From contig CAYJLE010000011.1 of NCBI GenBank assembly GCA_964370985.1, positions 1-64,000 of the forward strand: DNA of 64,000 nucleotides, written 5' to 3'. This document shows positions 7,245-15,166 of this stretch, one piece after another. The notes under the pieces were generated by a model that saw only the letters and a list, made by a program, of their open reading frames with translations, had not been told where the DNA came from and searched no databases. The stretch is from JAHDVS01 sp964370985. GTDB taxonomy: Bacteria > Actinomycetota > Thermoleophilia > Gaiellales > Gaiellaceae. The translations under genes were made by a program, and so were the position numbers. Each line of letters begins with the position of its first letter. Position 1 is the stretch's first letter.

Positions 7245-9024
7245 CTACGGAAGCCGGAACAGGTCGAGGTAGGCACGTCCCGCGCCCGTGAGGAGACGCT
7301 GCTCCGACGCCCGCGCCTCGACCGCGAGCCACGGGCTCGCGGCGGTGCCGGGATGCGGCAGGTAGGCGGGGAAGGCGCTGGACGCGAGCTCGAGTCGCAG
7401 GCGATGGCCCGGGCGCAGGCGATAGGCGAGATGGCCGACGGCGAGCTGCCGGGGGATCGTCGGGTCGGGCGCGTCGACGTGGACGGCCCGGTCGGCGATC
7501 CGCCTCGCCCGGCCCGACGGGTAGACGTCGACGAGCTTCACCATCAGGTGCATCGAAGGGGCGCTCGTGGCCAGGCAGGCGCGGAGCGACACCGGGCCGA
7601 CCAGGTCGACGGGCCGCTCGGACGCCGCCCCCGTGAACGTGAGGACATCCGGGCGGGCCTCGATCGCGCGCTCGTCCGGTAGCGGGCTCGCCATCGGGTT
7701 GTAGCGGTTCACGATCTGCGACGGCACGAGCGCGTCCGGGTCGTGCGTCCATCTGATCTCGCCGGGACCGTCGTCGTCGCTCGTCAGGGCCCCTCCTTCC
7801 GCATCCGCCGTCGCCCGACTCGTGGCGGCGAGGTGGAGGCGAAGCGGGGGGGCCCCCCCCCCGGGGGCCCCCCCCCCCCCCGCCACGACAGTTCCTCGCG
7901 GTAANNNNNNNNNNCCGGCCCCCCCCCCCCCCCCCCCCGGCCCCCCGCGGGGGGGGGGGTGGGGGGCGGCGCGGGGCCGGCCCCCGGGGGGGGGCCCCCC
8001 CGTCCGACTCGTGCCAGTCGCCGTTCGTCACGTGCCAGCGCGCGGCCGCGAGCTCGGGTCCCGGCCGCAGCCGCAGATGACGGTCGTAGAACTCGATCAC
8101 TGGCCGGGTGTAGCCCTCCGTCAGCGTCTCCTGCCAGCCGACGGGCGGCTCGCCGTCCTCGACCAGAGGCATGCTGTAGTGGTCGACGGAGTCGACCCAG
8201 AGGCACTGGGGCGAGCTGCGCGAATCGCAGCGCGCTCGCATCCCCAGCCAGTCGTCGATCTGCGGCCCCACGAAGATGTCGAACCAGCCGGCGAGGTGGA
8301 GGACCGGGATCCGCACCCAGTCGCGCGGGTGGCGGCCCCCGTAGAGCCTGTCCGCGCTCGCGAGGAAGCCCTCGCGGATCGCCAGGTCGAGGGCGGCGGG
8401 GCGCCCGATCCCGAGCGAGGCGTGGACGATGTCCGCGAGCGGGCGGTGGCTCCAGTCGAACGCGTCCGGCTCGAGGTCGAGCAGGCCGCGCGCCGCACCA
8501 GCGAACGCGCTCCACCAGACGACGGTGTCGAGGTCGGGCACGGAGCCGGGCTCGCCCCTGACGATCCGGATCATGCGAGGGGCGATCGCGCGGAGGGCCG
8601 GGTGACCGCCCACCGCCGCGGCCCACTGTGTGAACCCGTAGTACGACTCGCCGAACATCCCGACCGCGCCGTTCGACCAGCGCTGCCGGACGATCCAGTC
8701 GAGGGTGTCGAAGCCGTCCGCGACCTCCCGGCTCAGGTCGAGGACGCCCTCGGAGCGGAACTTGCCGCGAACGTCCTGCGCGACCACGGCGTAGCCGTGC
8801 TCCCGGAAGATCCGGGCAACGAGCGGCACGACCGCGTACTCGCCGCACTTGTCGTACGGGAGACGGATCAGGATCACCGGCTGGCGGCGCCCGCGCGCCG
8901 GTAGGTAGACGTCGGTCGCGAGCCGCACGCCGTCGCGCATCTCGACCATGTGCGGGTGCGCGTCGTCGGGGACGTCCGCGGGGCCGACCCAGCTTCCCCG
9001 CCTCGGGTCGAGACCCACCGCCAT
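7245..9024 (-). CDS. CocE/NonD family hydrolase (X-Pro dipeptidyl-peptidase fold), interrupted by an assembly gap
   Basis: The N-terminal part (8000-9024) reads as the alpha/beta-hydrolase domain of CocE-like acylases, with MRDGVRLATDVYLP, the nucleophile elbow GMFGESYYGF and HLAGWFDIF. The C-terminal part (7245-7844) is the jelly-roll domain (PVSLRACLATSAP, GHRLRLELASSAFP). The halves are in different apparent frames, separated by homopolymer runs and ten Ns. I therefore treat this as one gene of roughly 590 codons with a damaged assembly, not a true frameshift. The ATG at 9024 has GGGAGGG 6 nt upstream. Family members hydrolyse esters or release X-Pro dipeptides. Confidence 0.75.
7845..8001. 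other. Assembly gap with artefactual G/C homopolymers
   Basis: Ten Ns (7905-7914) are flanked on both sides by long pure C and G runs broken by a short normal stretch (7882-7904). Nothing biological in this gene family encodes such tracts. The true sequence is missing and the frame across this point cannot be trusted. Confidence 0.9.
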
Positions 9025-9111
9025 CGCCCACCCTCCCGATCGAGGTTGCCGTCAGGGGCGCAGCCTACCCGCGGCCGGCCAACGGGCTGCCAGTCCGCGC
9101 GACGACCGCAG

Positions 9112-9139
9112 GTAGGGGCGGGTCCTGACGCGCCCCTAC
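9112..9139. repeat. GTAGGGG-type palindromic repeat, copy 3
   Basis: This is the most complete copy, running from GTAGGGGCGGGTC to GACGCGCCCCTAC with one mismatched pair. It lies in the 255-nt gap between the CocE-type gene and the next toxin-antitoxin pair. I see nothing else in that gap apart from the AT-rich promoter at its end. Confidence 0.7.
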
Positions 9140-9267
9140 CACCGTCGCGAGCACCGCCGCCGCCAGCGGGACGAAAGCGTCCCACTCGTCTGGATTCGGC
9201 GACGCGACATCCCCAGTGATCTGGGTGTCGCGGCACAAGATCTGATCCCCGCCGACACGTAATTATG

Positions 9268-9273
9268 TAAAAT
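9268..9273 (+). promoter_or_regulatory. Leaderless -10 box for the Phd-like antitoxin
   Basis: TAAAAT ends 6 nt before the ATG at 9280, inside an AT-rich patch (9260-9280) that stands out in this GC-rich contig. Confidence 0.55.
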
Positions 9274-9279
9274 ACAGAA

Positions 9280-9546
9280 ATGGAGATCAGGATCTCCGCG
9301 ACCGAGCTCGCCCGCCGCCTCGGTGACGTGCTCGGTCGGGTGCGCTACCGCGACGACTCGTTCCTCGTCGAGCGCAACGGGGAGCCGGTCGCGCGCCTTG
9401 TCCCCGTCGCCGGCCAATCCGCCACCTCGCTTCACGAGGCGCTGGCCGCGTGGCGGTCCGCGGCGCCCCCCGATCCGGCGTTCGCCGACGAGCTCGAGCG
9501 GATCGGGCTCGCCGACAAGTCGGCGGAGCCCGCGTGGGGCTCGTGA
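9280..9546 (+). CDS. Phd/YefM-type antitoxin
   Basis: An 88-residue protein whose first 50 residues follow the Phd/YefM pattern (ISATELARRLGDVLGRV, then a strand RYRDDSFLVERNGEPVARL). This fold binds the operator and the C-terminal tail blocks the toxin. The ATG is supported by TAAAAT 6 nt upstream. The stop TGA (9544-9546) overlaps the start region of the PIN toxin, so the two are coupled. Confidence 0.85.
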   Translation: MEIRISATELARRLGDVLGRVRYRDDSFLVERNGEPVARLVPVAGQSATSLHEALAAWRSAAPPDPAFADELERIGLADKSAEPAWGS

Positions 9547-9956
9547 TCGACACGAGCGCGCTCGTGGCCCTGGAGCGCTCGGGGCTCGACTGGGAGCGCG
9601 CCGTGCCGCCGGAGCTGGCCGGCGAGGAGGCCGTCATCCCGGCGATCGTGTACGCGGAGCTGCTCGCCGGCGCGCGGCTCGCGGACACACCGGAGCGGGC
9701 GGCCGCCCGTCAGAGCATGATCGACGCGCTCGCCGCTCGCGTGCCGATCGTCGACTTCGGCCGCGAGATCGCCGCCCGCTGGGCCGACCTCTTCGCGGTG
9801 CTCCGCCGGCACGGGAGCACGGTGCCGGCGAACGATCTCGCGGTCGCTGCGACGGCCCTGCACCTCGGCTACGGGTTGCTCGCGGGTCCCGGTGACGAGC
9901 TGCATTTTCGCCGGGTCCCCGGGCTCGCGGTGCACCTGCTCGGCGCCGCCGCCTAG
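9534..9956 (+). CDS. PIN-domain ribonuclease toxin (VapC-like)
   Basis: A 140-residue PIN domain with D6 (LVIDTSALVALE), E42 (IVYAELLAG) and D101 (VPANDLAVAATAL) as metal ligands. A partnership with a Phd-type antitoxin is common for this PIN subgroup. GTG at 9534 gives the usual short lead before the first Asp. GTG at 9543, which overlaps the antitoxin TGA as GTGA, is an equally plausible start and would make the protein 3 residues shorter. Confidence 0.85.
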   Translation: MGLVIDTSALVALERSGLDWERAVPPELAGEEAVIPAIVYAELLAGARLADTPERAAARQSMIDALAARVPIVDFGREIAARWADLFAVLRRHGSTVPANDLAVAATALHLGYGLLAGPGDELHFRRVPGLAVHLLGAAA

Positions 9957-9967
9957 GCGCCGGCAGC

Positions 9968-10450
9968 CTACGGGCGGCGAAGCAGCGCGACGGCCTGCGC
10001 GGCCAGGCCCTCGCCGCGGCCGGTGAAGCCGAGACCGTCGGTCGTCGTGGCGCGCACGGCAATCAGCCCGCTGTCCACGCCCAGGGCGGCGGCGAGCCGC
10101 GAACGCATCTCGTCGCGATGCGGCGCGAGGCGCGGGCGCTCCCCGACGAGGACGCAGTCGGCGTTGACGAGCTCGTAGCCCGCCGCTCGCGCCTCCGCGT
10201 ACGCCCGCGCGAGCAGGTCGAGCGACGAGGCGCCCTTCCAGGCCGGGTCTCCGGAGGGGAACAGCGAGCCGATGTCGCCGAGGCCGGCCGCGCCGAGGAT
10301 CGCGTCGACGAGCGCGTGCGCGATCACGTCTCCGTCCGAGTGGCCGGCCAGGCCGGCCGGCTCGTCGGGGAACTCGACGCCGCCGAGCACGAGCGGGACG
10401 CCCGCCTCGAGCGCATGGGCGTCGACGCCGATCCCGACCCGCACGTCCAT
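9968..10450 (-). CDS. ispF: 2-C-methyl-D-erythritol 2,4-cyclodiphosphate synthase
   Basis: A 160-residue IspF, the MEP-pathway enzyme that cyclises CDP-methylerythritol phosphate and releases CMP. The metal site is D10 and H12 (GIGVDAHAL) plus the later His in AGHSDGDVIAHAL. The C-terminal ATTTDGLGFTGRGEGLA segment is the nucleotide-binding signature. The ATG overlaps the PHP gene stop by 4 nt (ATGA), so it is the last cistron of an ispD-PHP-ispF unit. IspF and IspD act two steps apart; the intervening kinase IspE is not in this window. Confidence 0.95.
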   Translation of the reverse strand: MDVRVGIGVDAHALEAGVPLVLGGVEFPDEPAGLAGHSDGDVIAHALVDAILGAAGLGDIGSLFPSGDPAWKGASSLDLLARAYAEARAAGYELVNADCVLVGERPRLAPHRDEMRSRLAAALGVDSGLIAVRATTTDGLGFTGRGEGLAAQAVALLRRP

Positions 10451-11280
10451 CAGCCGAGCGGCTCCTGCCGGCGCCGGCGGCCGTCGAATACCGACACCGT
10501 CTCGTAGCCGACCCGGCGCGCGAGCTCGAGCGCCCGCTCGAAGCTCTCCCCCACCAGCTCCGACCCGTGCGCGTCAGAGGCGATCGTGATCGACACGCCG
10601 CGCTCGCGGAGCGCCCGCAGGAACGGCTCGTCCGGGTAGACCTCCCCGACCGGCTTGCGCAGCCCCGCCGTCGAGATTTCGACCGCGACCCCGGCGGCCG
10701 CCAGTTCCTCGGCCGCCCGCTCGTGGAGCTCGGCGACCACGGCTGCTCCGGGTCGGCGCCCGTAGATCTTCGCGAGATCGGGGTGGGCGATCACGTCCAC
10801 GTGCCCGCTCCCCGCCAGCTCGCAGAGCGCCGCGAAGTACTCGCGCCAGACCGTCTCGACGGGCAGCTCGCCCCACACCCCCGGCTCCAGGTCGATCGGG
10901 AGCTCCCGCACCTCGTGCACGGAGCCGAGCAGGAGGTCCCACGGGTAGGGGGCGAGCAGCTCCGCGAGGCGCTCCTGGCGCTCGCCGACCCGGTCGACCT
11001 CGAGCCCGAGCCGGACAGGGAAGCCGCGGCGGCGCGCCTCGACCACGACGTCGACGTACGCGTCGAGGTCGTGGAAGCAGCGCTCGAGGTGGTACGGCAG
11101 GTGCCAGACATCGCGTGTCTGGCGGAAGTAGTACACGTGCTCGGTGAAGGCGATCTCGTCGACGCCGCGCGCGGCGGCCGCCTCGACGTAGCGCTCGACC
11201 GCGTCGAGCGTGTGCACGAGCGGCTCGGCGCCGTCCGGCCCGGCCGGGCCGCGCAGATGCATGTGGTAGTCGACGATCAC
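10450..11280 (-). CDS. PHP-domain phosphoesterase (histidinol-phosphatase-like)
   Basis: A 276-residue PHP metallohydrolase. The N-terminal HxH is H6/H8 (VDYHMHLRG), followed by IAFTEHVYYF, LLGSVHEV, VIAHPDLAKIYG and IASDAHGSE, the usual order of metal ligands. Relatives dephosphorylate histidinol phosphate or other small phosphoesters. GTG at 11280 overlaps the ispD stop (GTGA), and its own stop overlaps ispF by 4 nt. The gene is therefore tightly inserted between two MEP-pathway genes. Whether it serves histidine synthesis or an isoprenoid-related step is open. Confidence 0.8.
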   Translation of the reverse strand: MIVDYHMHLRGPAGPDGAEPLVHTLDAVERYVEAAAARGVDEIAFTEHVYYFRQTRDVWHLPYHLERCFHDLDAYVDVVVEARRRGFPVRLGLEVDRVGERQERLAELLAPYPWDLLLGSVHEVRELPIDLEPGVWGELPVETVWREYFAALCELAGSGHVDVIAHPDLAKIYGRRPGAAVVAELHERAAEELAAAGVAVEISTAGLRKPVGEVYPDEPFLRALRERGVSITIASDAHGSELVGESFERALELARRVGYETVSVFDGRRRRQEPLG

Positions 11281-11954
11281 CCGGCGAGCAGCCTCTCCAC
11301 TGCCTCGAGATCCGCCGCCGCCGTCACCTTGAGCAGGCCGGGGTCGCCCTCGACGACGCAGACCCGCCCCCCGTGGCGCTCGACGATCGCCGCGTCGTCG
11401 GTGGCGTCGTCTCCGATCGCCGCGAGCGCCTCGCGCAGCACGGCCGCGCGGAACGCCTGCGGCGTCTGGACGGCCACGAGCTCCGAGCGGTCGAGCGTCT
11501 CCACGACCGCGCGGTCGCGGACGCGCTTGACCGTGTCGGGGATCGGCAGCCCCGGGACCGCCCCGTCCCAGCCCTCGCGCAGAGCCGCGAGCAGCCGCTC
11601 GACAACCGCGTCGGTCACGAGCGGGCGGGCAGCGTCGTGCACCATGATCGTGTCCGCGCCGTCGGGCACCTCGGCCACGCAGATCCGCACCGACTCGGCC
11701 CGGCTCCGCGTCCCGCCGGTCACGCAGGCCGAGACCTTGCCGGCCCCGAGCTCCTCGGCGACCAGGATCGCGGGCTCCTCCCAGCCCGGCGGCGCCGCGA
11801 CCACGATCCCGTCCACCCACGGGCACGCGTCAAGCCGCTCGAGCGCCTCGGCGAGCAGCGAGCGGCCCGCGAGCTCGACGAACGCCTTGGGACGCTCGCC
11901 GCCGAGCCGTTCGCCGCGCCCGGCGGCAACGAGCACCGCCCAGACACCGCTCAC
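11277..11954 (-). CDS. ispD: 2-C-methyl-D-erythritol 4-phosphate cytidylyltransferase
   Basis: A 225-residue IspD. The CTP-binding loop AAGRGERLGGERPKAF lies near the N-terminus, with further signatures VHDAARPLV and TPQAFR. It couples MEP to CMP in isoprenoid precursor synthesis. The GTG start has a GAGG about 8 nt upstream. It lies just downstream of carD, an arrangement seen across actinobacteria. Its stop overlaps the PHP gene start. Confidence 0.95.
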   Translation of the reverse strand: MSGVWAVLVAAGRGERLGGERPKAFVELAGRSLLAEALERLDACPWVDGIVVAAPPGWEEPAILVAEELGAGKVSACVTGGTRSRAESVRICVAEVPDGADTIMVHDAARPLVTDAVVERLLAALREGWDGAVPGLPIPDTVKRVRDRAVVETLDRSELVAVQTPQAFRAAVLREALAAIGDDATDDAAIVERHGGRVCVVEGDPGLLKVTAAADLEAVERLLAG

Positions 11955-12015
11955 GGCTGCACCCTCGCGGCGCGAGCTTCCGGGTAGTCCCGCCTGGGTA
12001 CAGCGCGCGTGGTGC

Positions 12016-12522
12016 CTACGCGCTCAGGGCAGCGCTGACGCCGACGCCGTCCAGAACCTCGTCGAGCCAATCGGCGGTTTCCTCCTCGTCCATGTCCTTC
12101 GCGTACATGAGCTCGGAGGCGAGGATCTTCTTCGCCTTGACGAACATCTGCTTCTCGCCCGTCGAGAGACCCTTCTCGCGCTCGCGGAGCGAGAGGTTCC
12201 GGACGACCTCCGCGAGCTCGAAGATGTCCCCGGTCTTCATCTTGTCCCGGTTGTGCTTGAAGCGCCGGTTCCAGTTCTTCGGCATGGTCGTGCCGTTGCC
12301 GTTCAGGACCTCGATCACGCGCTCGACCATCTCCTCGTCGATCACCCTGCGCAGGCCGACGCGCTCGGCGTTCTCCGTGGGGACGTTGACGACCATGTCG
12401 TTGTGCAGGATCTGGATCGTCAGGTACTCCCGTTCCTGACCGAGCGCCGACCTCAGCTCCTTCCGCACCACCGTGCCTGCACCGTGGTGGGGATACACGA
12501 CCTTGTCGCCGATTTGAAACAC
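12016..12522 (-). CDS. carD: CarD family RNA polymerase-binding regulator
   Basis: A 168-residue protein. The N-terminal Tudor-like RNAP-interaction domain starts at VFQIGDKVVYPHHGAGTV and is followed by a helical DNA-binding domain with MPKNWNRRFK. CarD binds the RNAP beta subunit and stabilises open complexes, chiefly at rRNA promoters. GTG at 12522 was chosen because GGAGG lies 6 nt upstream and the domain begins at once; reading up to 12570 adds an implausible basic tail. A -10/-35 pair is visible at 12586-12615, giving a leader of about 60 nt. Confidence 0.95.
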   Translation of the reverse strand: MFQIGDKVVYPHHGAGTVVRKELRSALGQEREYLTIQILHNDMVVNVPTENAERVGLRRVIDEEMVERVIEVLNGNGTTMPKNWNRRFKHNRDKMKTGDIFELAEVVRNLSLREREKGLSTGEKQMFVKAKKILASELMYAKDMDEEETADWLDEVLDGVGVSAALSA

Positions 12523-12546
12523 CCTCGTCCTCCTACCCTTAGGCCG

Positions 12547-12578
12547 AAAAAAAACCCGCACATGACGCATCCCGCGGA
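12547..12578 (-). terminator. Possible attenuator-like hairpin in the carD leader
   Basis: On the minus strand a short TCCGC/GCGGG stem (arms at 12578-12574 and 12559-12555) is followed directly by eight T residues (12554-12547), inside the carD 5' leader. The stem is only about 5 bp, so termination would be weak. The T8 tract is unusual in this GC-rich sequence. Confidence 0.25.
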
Positions 12579-12585
12579 GTGATCC

Positions 12586-12615
12586 ATTCTACCGTATCGG
12601 TGACAAAAGACGCAA
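12586..12615 (-). promoter_or_regulatory. carD promoter
   Basis: Reading on the minus strand, TTGCGT (12615-12610) and TAGAAT (12591-12586) are separated by 18 nt. Together they form a housekeeping-sigma promoter upstream of carD. Confidence 0.55.
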
Positions 12616-12664
12616 GTTTCCAGGAGTTTTTCCACAGCTCGATTCCGGCCGCGCCCGCGCGGCT

Positions 12665-13750
12665 CTAGAGCTGGAGGTAGCGATCGACCAGATTCTGCTC
12701 CTGGAGACGCCTCAGCCCCTCGCGGATCTCCCGCGCCCTGACCGCGCCGACGCCGTCGACGGCCTCGAGCTCGCGGTGGCTCGCCCGGATGGTCGCGTCG
12801 AGGCTCCCGAAGTGCTTGACCACGTGGCGGATCACTGACTCGGGGAGGCGCGGCAGCTGGGACAGCACGCGGTAGCCGCGCGGGACGACGCTCACGTCGA
12901 GCGGGTTCGCGTCGCGCGGGTAGCCGAGCAGCCCGATCACCTCCTCGAGCTCGAGCAGCCGCTGGTAGGGGAGCGCTGCCAGCTCCTCGAGCGCGCGGGT
13001 CGCGCGCTTCGCCTCCGCCGTGGCCTCGTAGTCGAAGACGACGGCCGCCTTGTCCCGCGGGACGCTCTCGAGCAGCTCGTCGAGCTGCATGCGGATCAGC
13101 CGGCTCTCCTCGCCGAGCTCGGTGCAGTTGCGCTCGACCTCCGCCGCCACCCGCGTCGTCAGCTCGGCCCGCTGGAGCACGACGACCACGTCGTCGAGGG
13201 TGACGGCGCCCTGGAACTCGAGCGTCGTCAGCCGCGTGAGCCCCTGCTCGAGCCGCTGACGGTACGTCTCGAGCGTCCCGAGCGCCTGGTTCGTCCGGGC
13301 GAGCACCTCGGAGATCTCGCCGAGCTGGTAGCGCAGGTCCCCGATGAAGACGGTCACCGTCTCGCGCTGCTGGGAGATCGAGACGACGAGCGCGTCGGTC
13401 TGCTTCGCGACGCGCTCCGCCGTGCGGTGCCGTGTCCCGGTCTCCGACGACGGGATGTTCGGGTCAGGCATCAGCTGGACGTTTGCGTACACGAGCCGGG
13501 TTCCCGCCGTGTTCACGATGATCGCCCCGTCCATCTTCGCGAGCTCGTAGAGATGCTGGGCGGTGAACGGCACGTCGAGGCGCATGCCGCCGGAGAAGAG
13601 GAAGGAGAGCGTCGAGGGCTCGCCGATCACGATCAGCGCGCCGAGATGGGCCCTGATGATGTCGTCGATGCCGGCGCGCAGGGGCGTTCCCGGCGCGACC
13701 TGCTTCAGCGCCTGGAGGAGCTGGCTATCCGTCCTCGGGTCGACTCGCAT
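12665..13750 (-). CDS. disA: DNA integrity scanning diadenylate cyclase
   Basis: A 361-residue DisA. It has the DAC domain with catalytic D74-G75-A76 (AKMDGAIIVN) and R107-H108-R109 (GTRHRTAERVA), a helical spine, and a C-terminal helix-hairpin-helix DNA-binding domain (EAVDGVGAVRAREIREGL). It makes c-di-AMP while scanning DNA and stops at branched structures. Its start overlaps the end of radA by 26 nt. RadA regulates DisA in other bacteria, so the pairing is functional as well as positional. Confidence 0.95.
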   Translation of the reverse strand: MRVDPRTDSQLLQALKQVAPGTPLRAGIDDIIRAHLGALIVIGEPSTLSFLFSGGMRLDVPFTAQHLYELAKMDGAIIVNTAGTRLVYANVQLMPDPNIPSSETGTRHRTAERVAKQTDALVVSISQQRETVTVFIGDLRYQLGEISEVLARTNQALGTLETYRQRLEQGLTRLTTLEFQGAVTLDDVVVVLQRAELTTRVAAEVERNCTELGEESRLIRMQLDELLESVPRDKAAVVFDYEATAEAKRATRALEELAALPYQRLLELEEVIGLLGYPRDANPLDVSVVPRGYRVLSQLPRLPESVIRHVVKHFGSLDATIRASHRELEAVDGVGAVRAREIREGLRRLQEQNLVDRYLQL

Positions 13751-15080
13751 CGAGAGCCACGGCCACCGCCTGCCTCAGCGTTGCCGCCGCGGTAACGCGA
13801 ATCTTGCCACGAACGGCGGCTCCGTCAGGGGTGACGACCTCGACGAGGCCGAGCTTCGCGCACTCAGCGAGCCGCCGCTCGGCCTGGGGGGCCGGCCGCA
13901 GGCGGCCGGTGAGGCCGATCTCGCCGAAACAGGCGACGCCGGCCCGGACAGGCGCGCGGCGGGACGCGGACGCGATTGCCAGCGCGATTCCGAGGTCGGC
14001 GCCGGGCTCGTCGATCCGCACCCCGCCCGCCACGTTCACGAACACGTCGGCCTGCCCGAGGCCGATCCCCGCGTGGCGACCGAGTACGGCGACGATCATC
14101 GCGAGCCGCTTCGGGTCGACGCCGGTGCCGACCCGCCTCGGCATCGCGAGGTCGGTCGGGGCGACGAGCGCCTGGATCTCGAGCAGGAGCGGCCGCGTTC
14201 CCTCGATCGCGCACACCACCACCGAGCCGGGCTGGTCGACGTCGCCGCGGCCGAACAGCTCGGATGGATCGGCGACGCCGACGAGTCCCGCCCCGGTCAT
14301 CTCGAATACGCCGAGCTCGTTCGTCGAGCCGAACCGGTTCTTGACCGCCCGCAAGACCCGGTGGGCCCGATAGCGGTCGCCCTCGAACGCGAGGACGCAG
14401 TCGACGAGGTGCTCGAGCACACGGGGCCCCGCGACCGACCCGTCCTTCGTCACGTGGCCGACGAGGAACGTCGCGATCCCCGACTCCTTGGCGAGCCGAA
14501 GCAGCCGCCCGGCCGCCTCGCGCACCTGGGCGACCGAGCCGGGCGCCGAGCCGAGCTCGGGCGCGTAGAGCGTCTGCACCGAGTCGATCACGCAGACTTC
14601 CGGCCGCTCCCGCTCGAGCGTCGCGCAGACGACGTCGAGGTTCGTCTCGGCCAGGATGCCCACGTCGCCGGCGCCACCGAGCCTGTCCGCACGCAGCTTG
14701 ACCTGGGCCGCCGACTCCTCCCCGGTCACGAGCACGACCGGGCGGCTCGCGCTGAGCTCGCGCAGCGCCATCAGGAGCAGCGTCGACTTGCCGATGCCCG
14801 GGTCGCCCGAGACGAGCACGAGCGAGGAGGGGACGAGCCCCCCACCGAGGACCCGGTCGAGCTCGGGGACGCCGGTCGGGATCCGTTCGGCGTCTACCGC
14901 GTCGATCTCGGCGAGCCGGAGCAGCGGTCGCGCGGGAGTGGGCGCCGTCGCGCCGTTGCGCGCCGGCAAGGCCTCCTCGACGAGCGTTCCCCAGCCGCCG
15001 CACGCGGGGCAGCGCCCCAGCCAGCGCCCGGTCGTGTACCCGCACTCGGCGCACGCATGCTGGACGGTCGCCTTCGCCAC
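13725..15080 (-). CDS. radA: DNA repair ATPase RadA/Sms
   Basis: A 451-residue RadA. An N-terminal zinc finger (C10, C13, C24, C27) is followed by a RecA-like ATPase with Walker A GDPGIGKST, the RadA-specific VKNRFGSTNEL motif, and a C-terminal Lon-like domain (GADLGIALAIASA region). It drives branch migration during recombinational repair. The GTG at 15080 has TACCAT exactly 6 nt upstream and no Shine-Dalgarno, so the transcript is probably leaderless even though clpC lies upstream. Confidence 0.95.
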   Translation of the reverse strand: MAKATVQHACAECGYTTGRWLGRCPACGGWGTLVEEALPARNGATAPTPARPLLRLAEIDAVDAERIPTGVPELDRVLGGGLVPSSLVLVSGDPGIGKSTLLLMALRELSASRPVVLVTGEESAAQVKLRADRLGGAGDVGILAETNLDVVCATLERERPEVCVIDSVQTLYAPELGSAPGSVAQVREAAGRLLRLAKESGIATFLVGHVTKDGSVAGPRVLEHLVDCVLAFEGDRYRAHRVLRAVKNRFGSTNELGVFEMTGAGLVGVADPSELFGRGDVDQPGSVVVCAIEGTRPLLLEIQALVAPTDLAMPRRVGTGVDPKRLAMIVAVLGRHAGIGLGQADVFVNVAGGVRIDEPGADLGIALAIASASRRAPVRAGVACFGEIGLTGRLRPAPQAERRLAECAKLGLVEVVTPDGAAVRGKIRVTAAATLRQAVAVALDASRPEDG

Positions 15081-15086
15081 CTTCGC

Positions 15087-15092
15087 ATGGTA
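15087..15092 (-). promoter_or_regulatory. Leaderless -10 box for radA
   Basis: TACCAT on the minus strand, separated by 6 nt from the GTG start at 15080. Confidence 0.55.
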
Positions 15093-15111
15093 CGAAGCGG
15101 GTCAGACGCGA

Positions 15112-15127
15112 CCGGTCACGAGACCGG
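15112..15127 (-). terminator. Small hairpin between clpC and radA
   Basis: A perfect 6-bp stem, CCGGTC (15112-15117) and GACCGG (15122-15127), with a 4-nt loop sits 40-55 nt after the clpC stop. There is no T-tract. A weak terminator or processing hairpin is possible. Confidence 0.3.
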
Positions 15128-15166
15128 GCCGAGTGTGTGGCGAAAGCCGGGCGCGCGCGGGCGCCG

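Noticed and set aside
7245..9024. A true frameshifted pseudogene of the CocE family
   Set aside because: The frame change coincides exactly with Ns and artificial homopolymers, so an assembly fault explains it better.
10567..12582. A 671-codon open frame on the plus strand over ispD, PHP and carD
   Set aside because: It is a shadow of the minus-strand genes in very GC-rich DNA. Its translation is low-complexity Arg/Pro/Ala/Asp with no recognisable domain, while the opposite strand encodes clear IspD, PHP and CarD.
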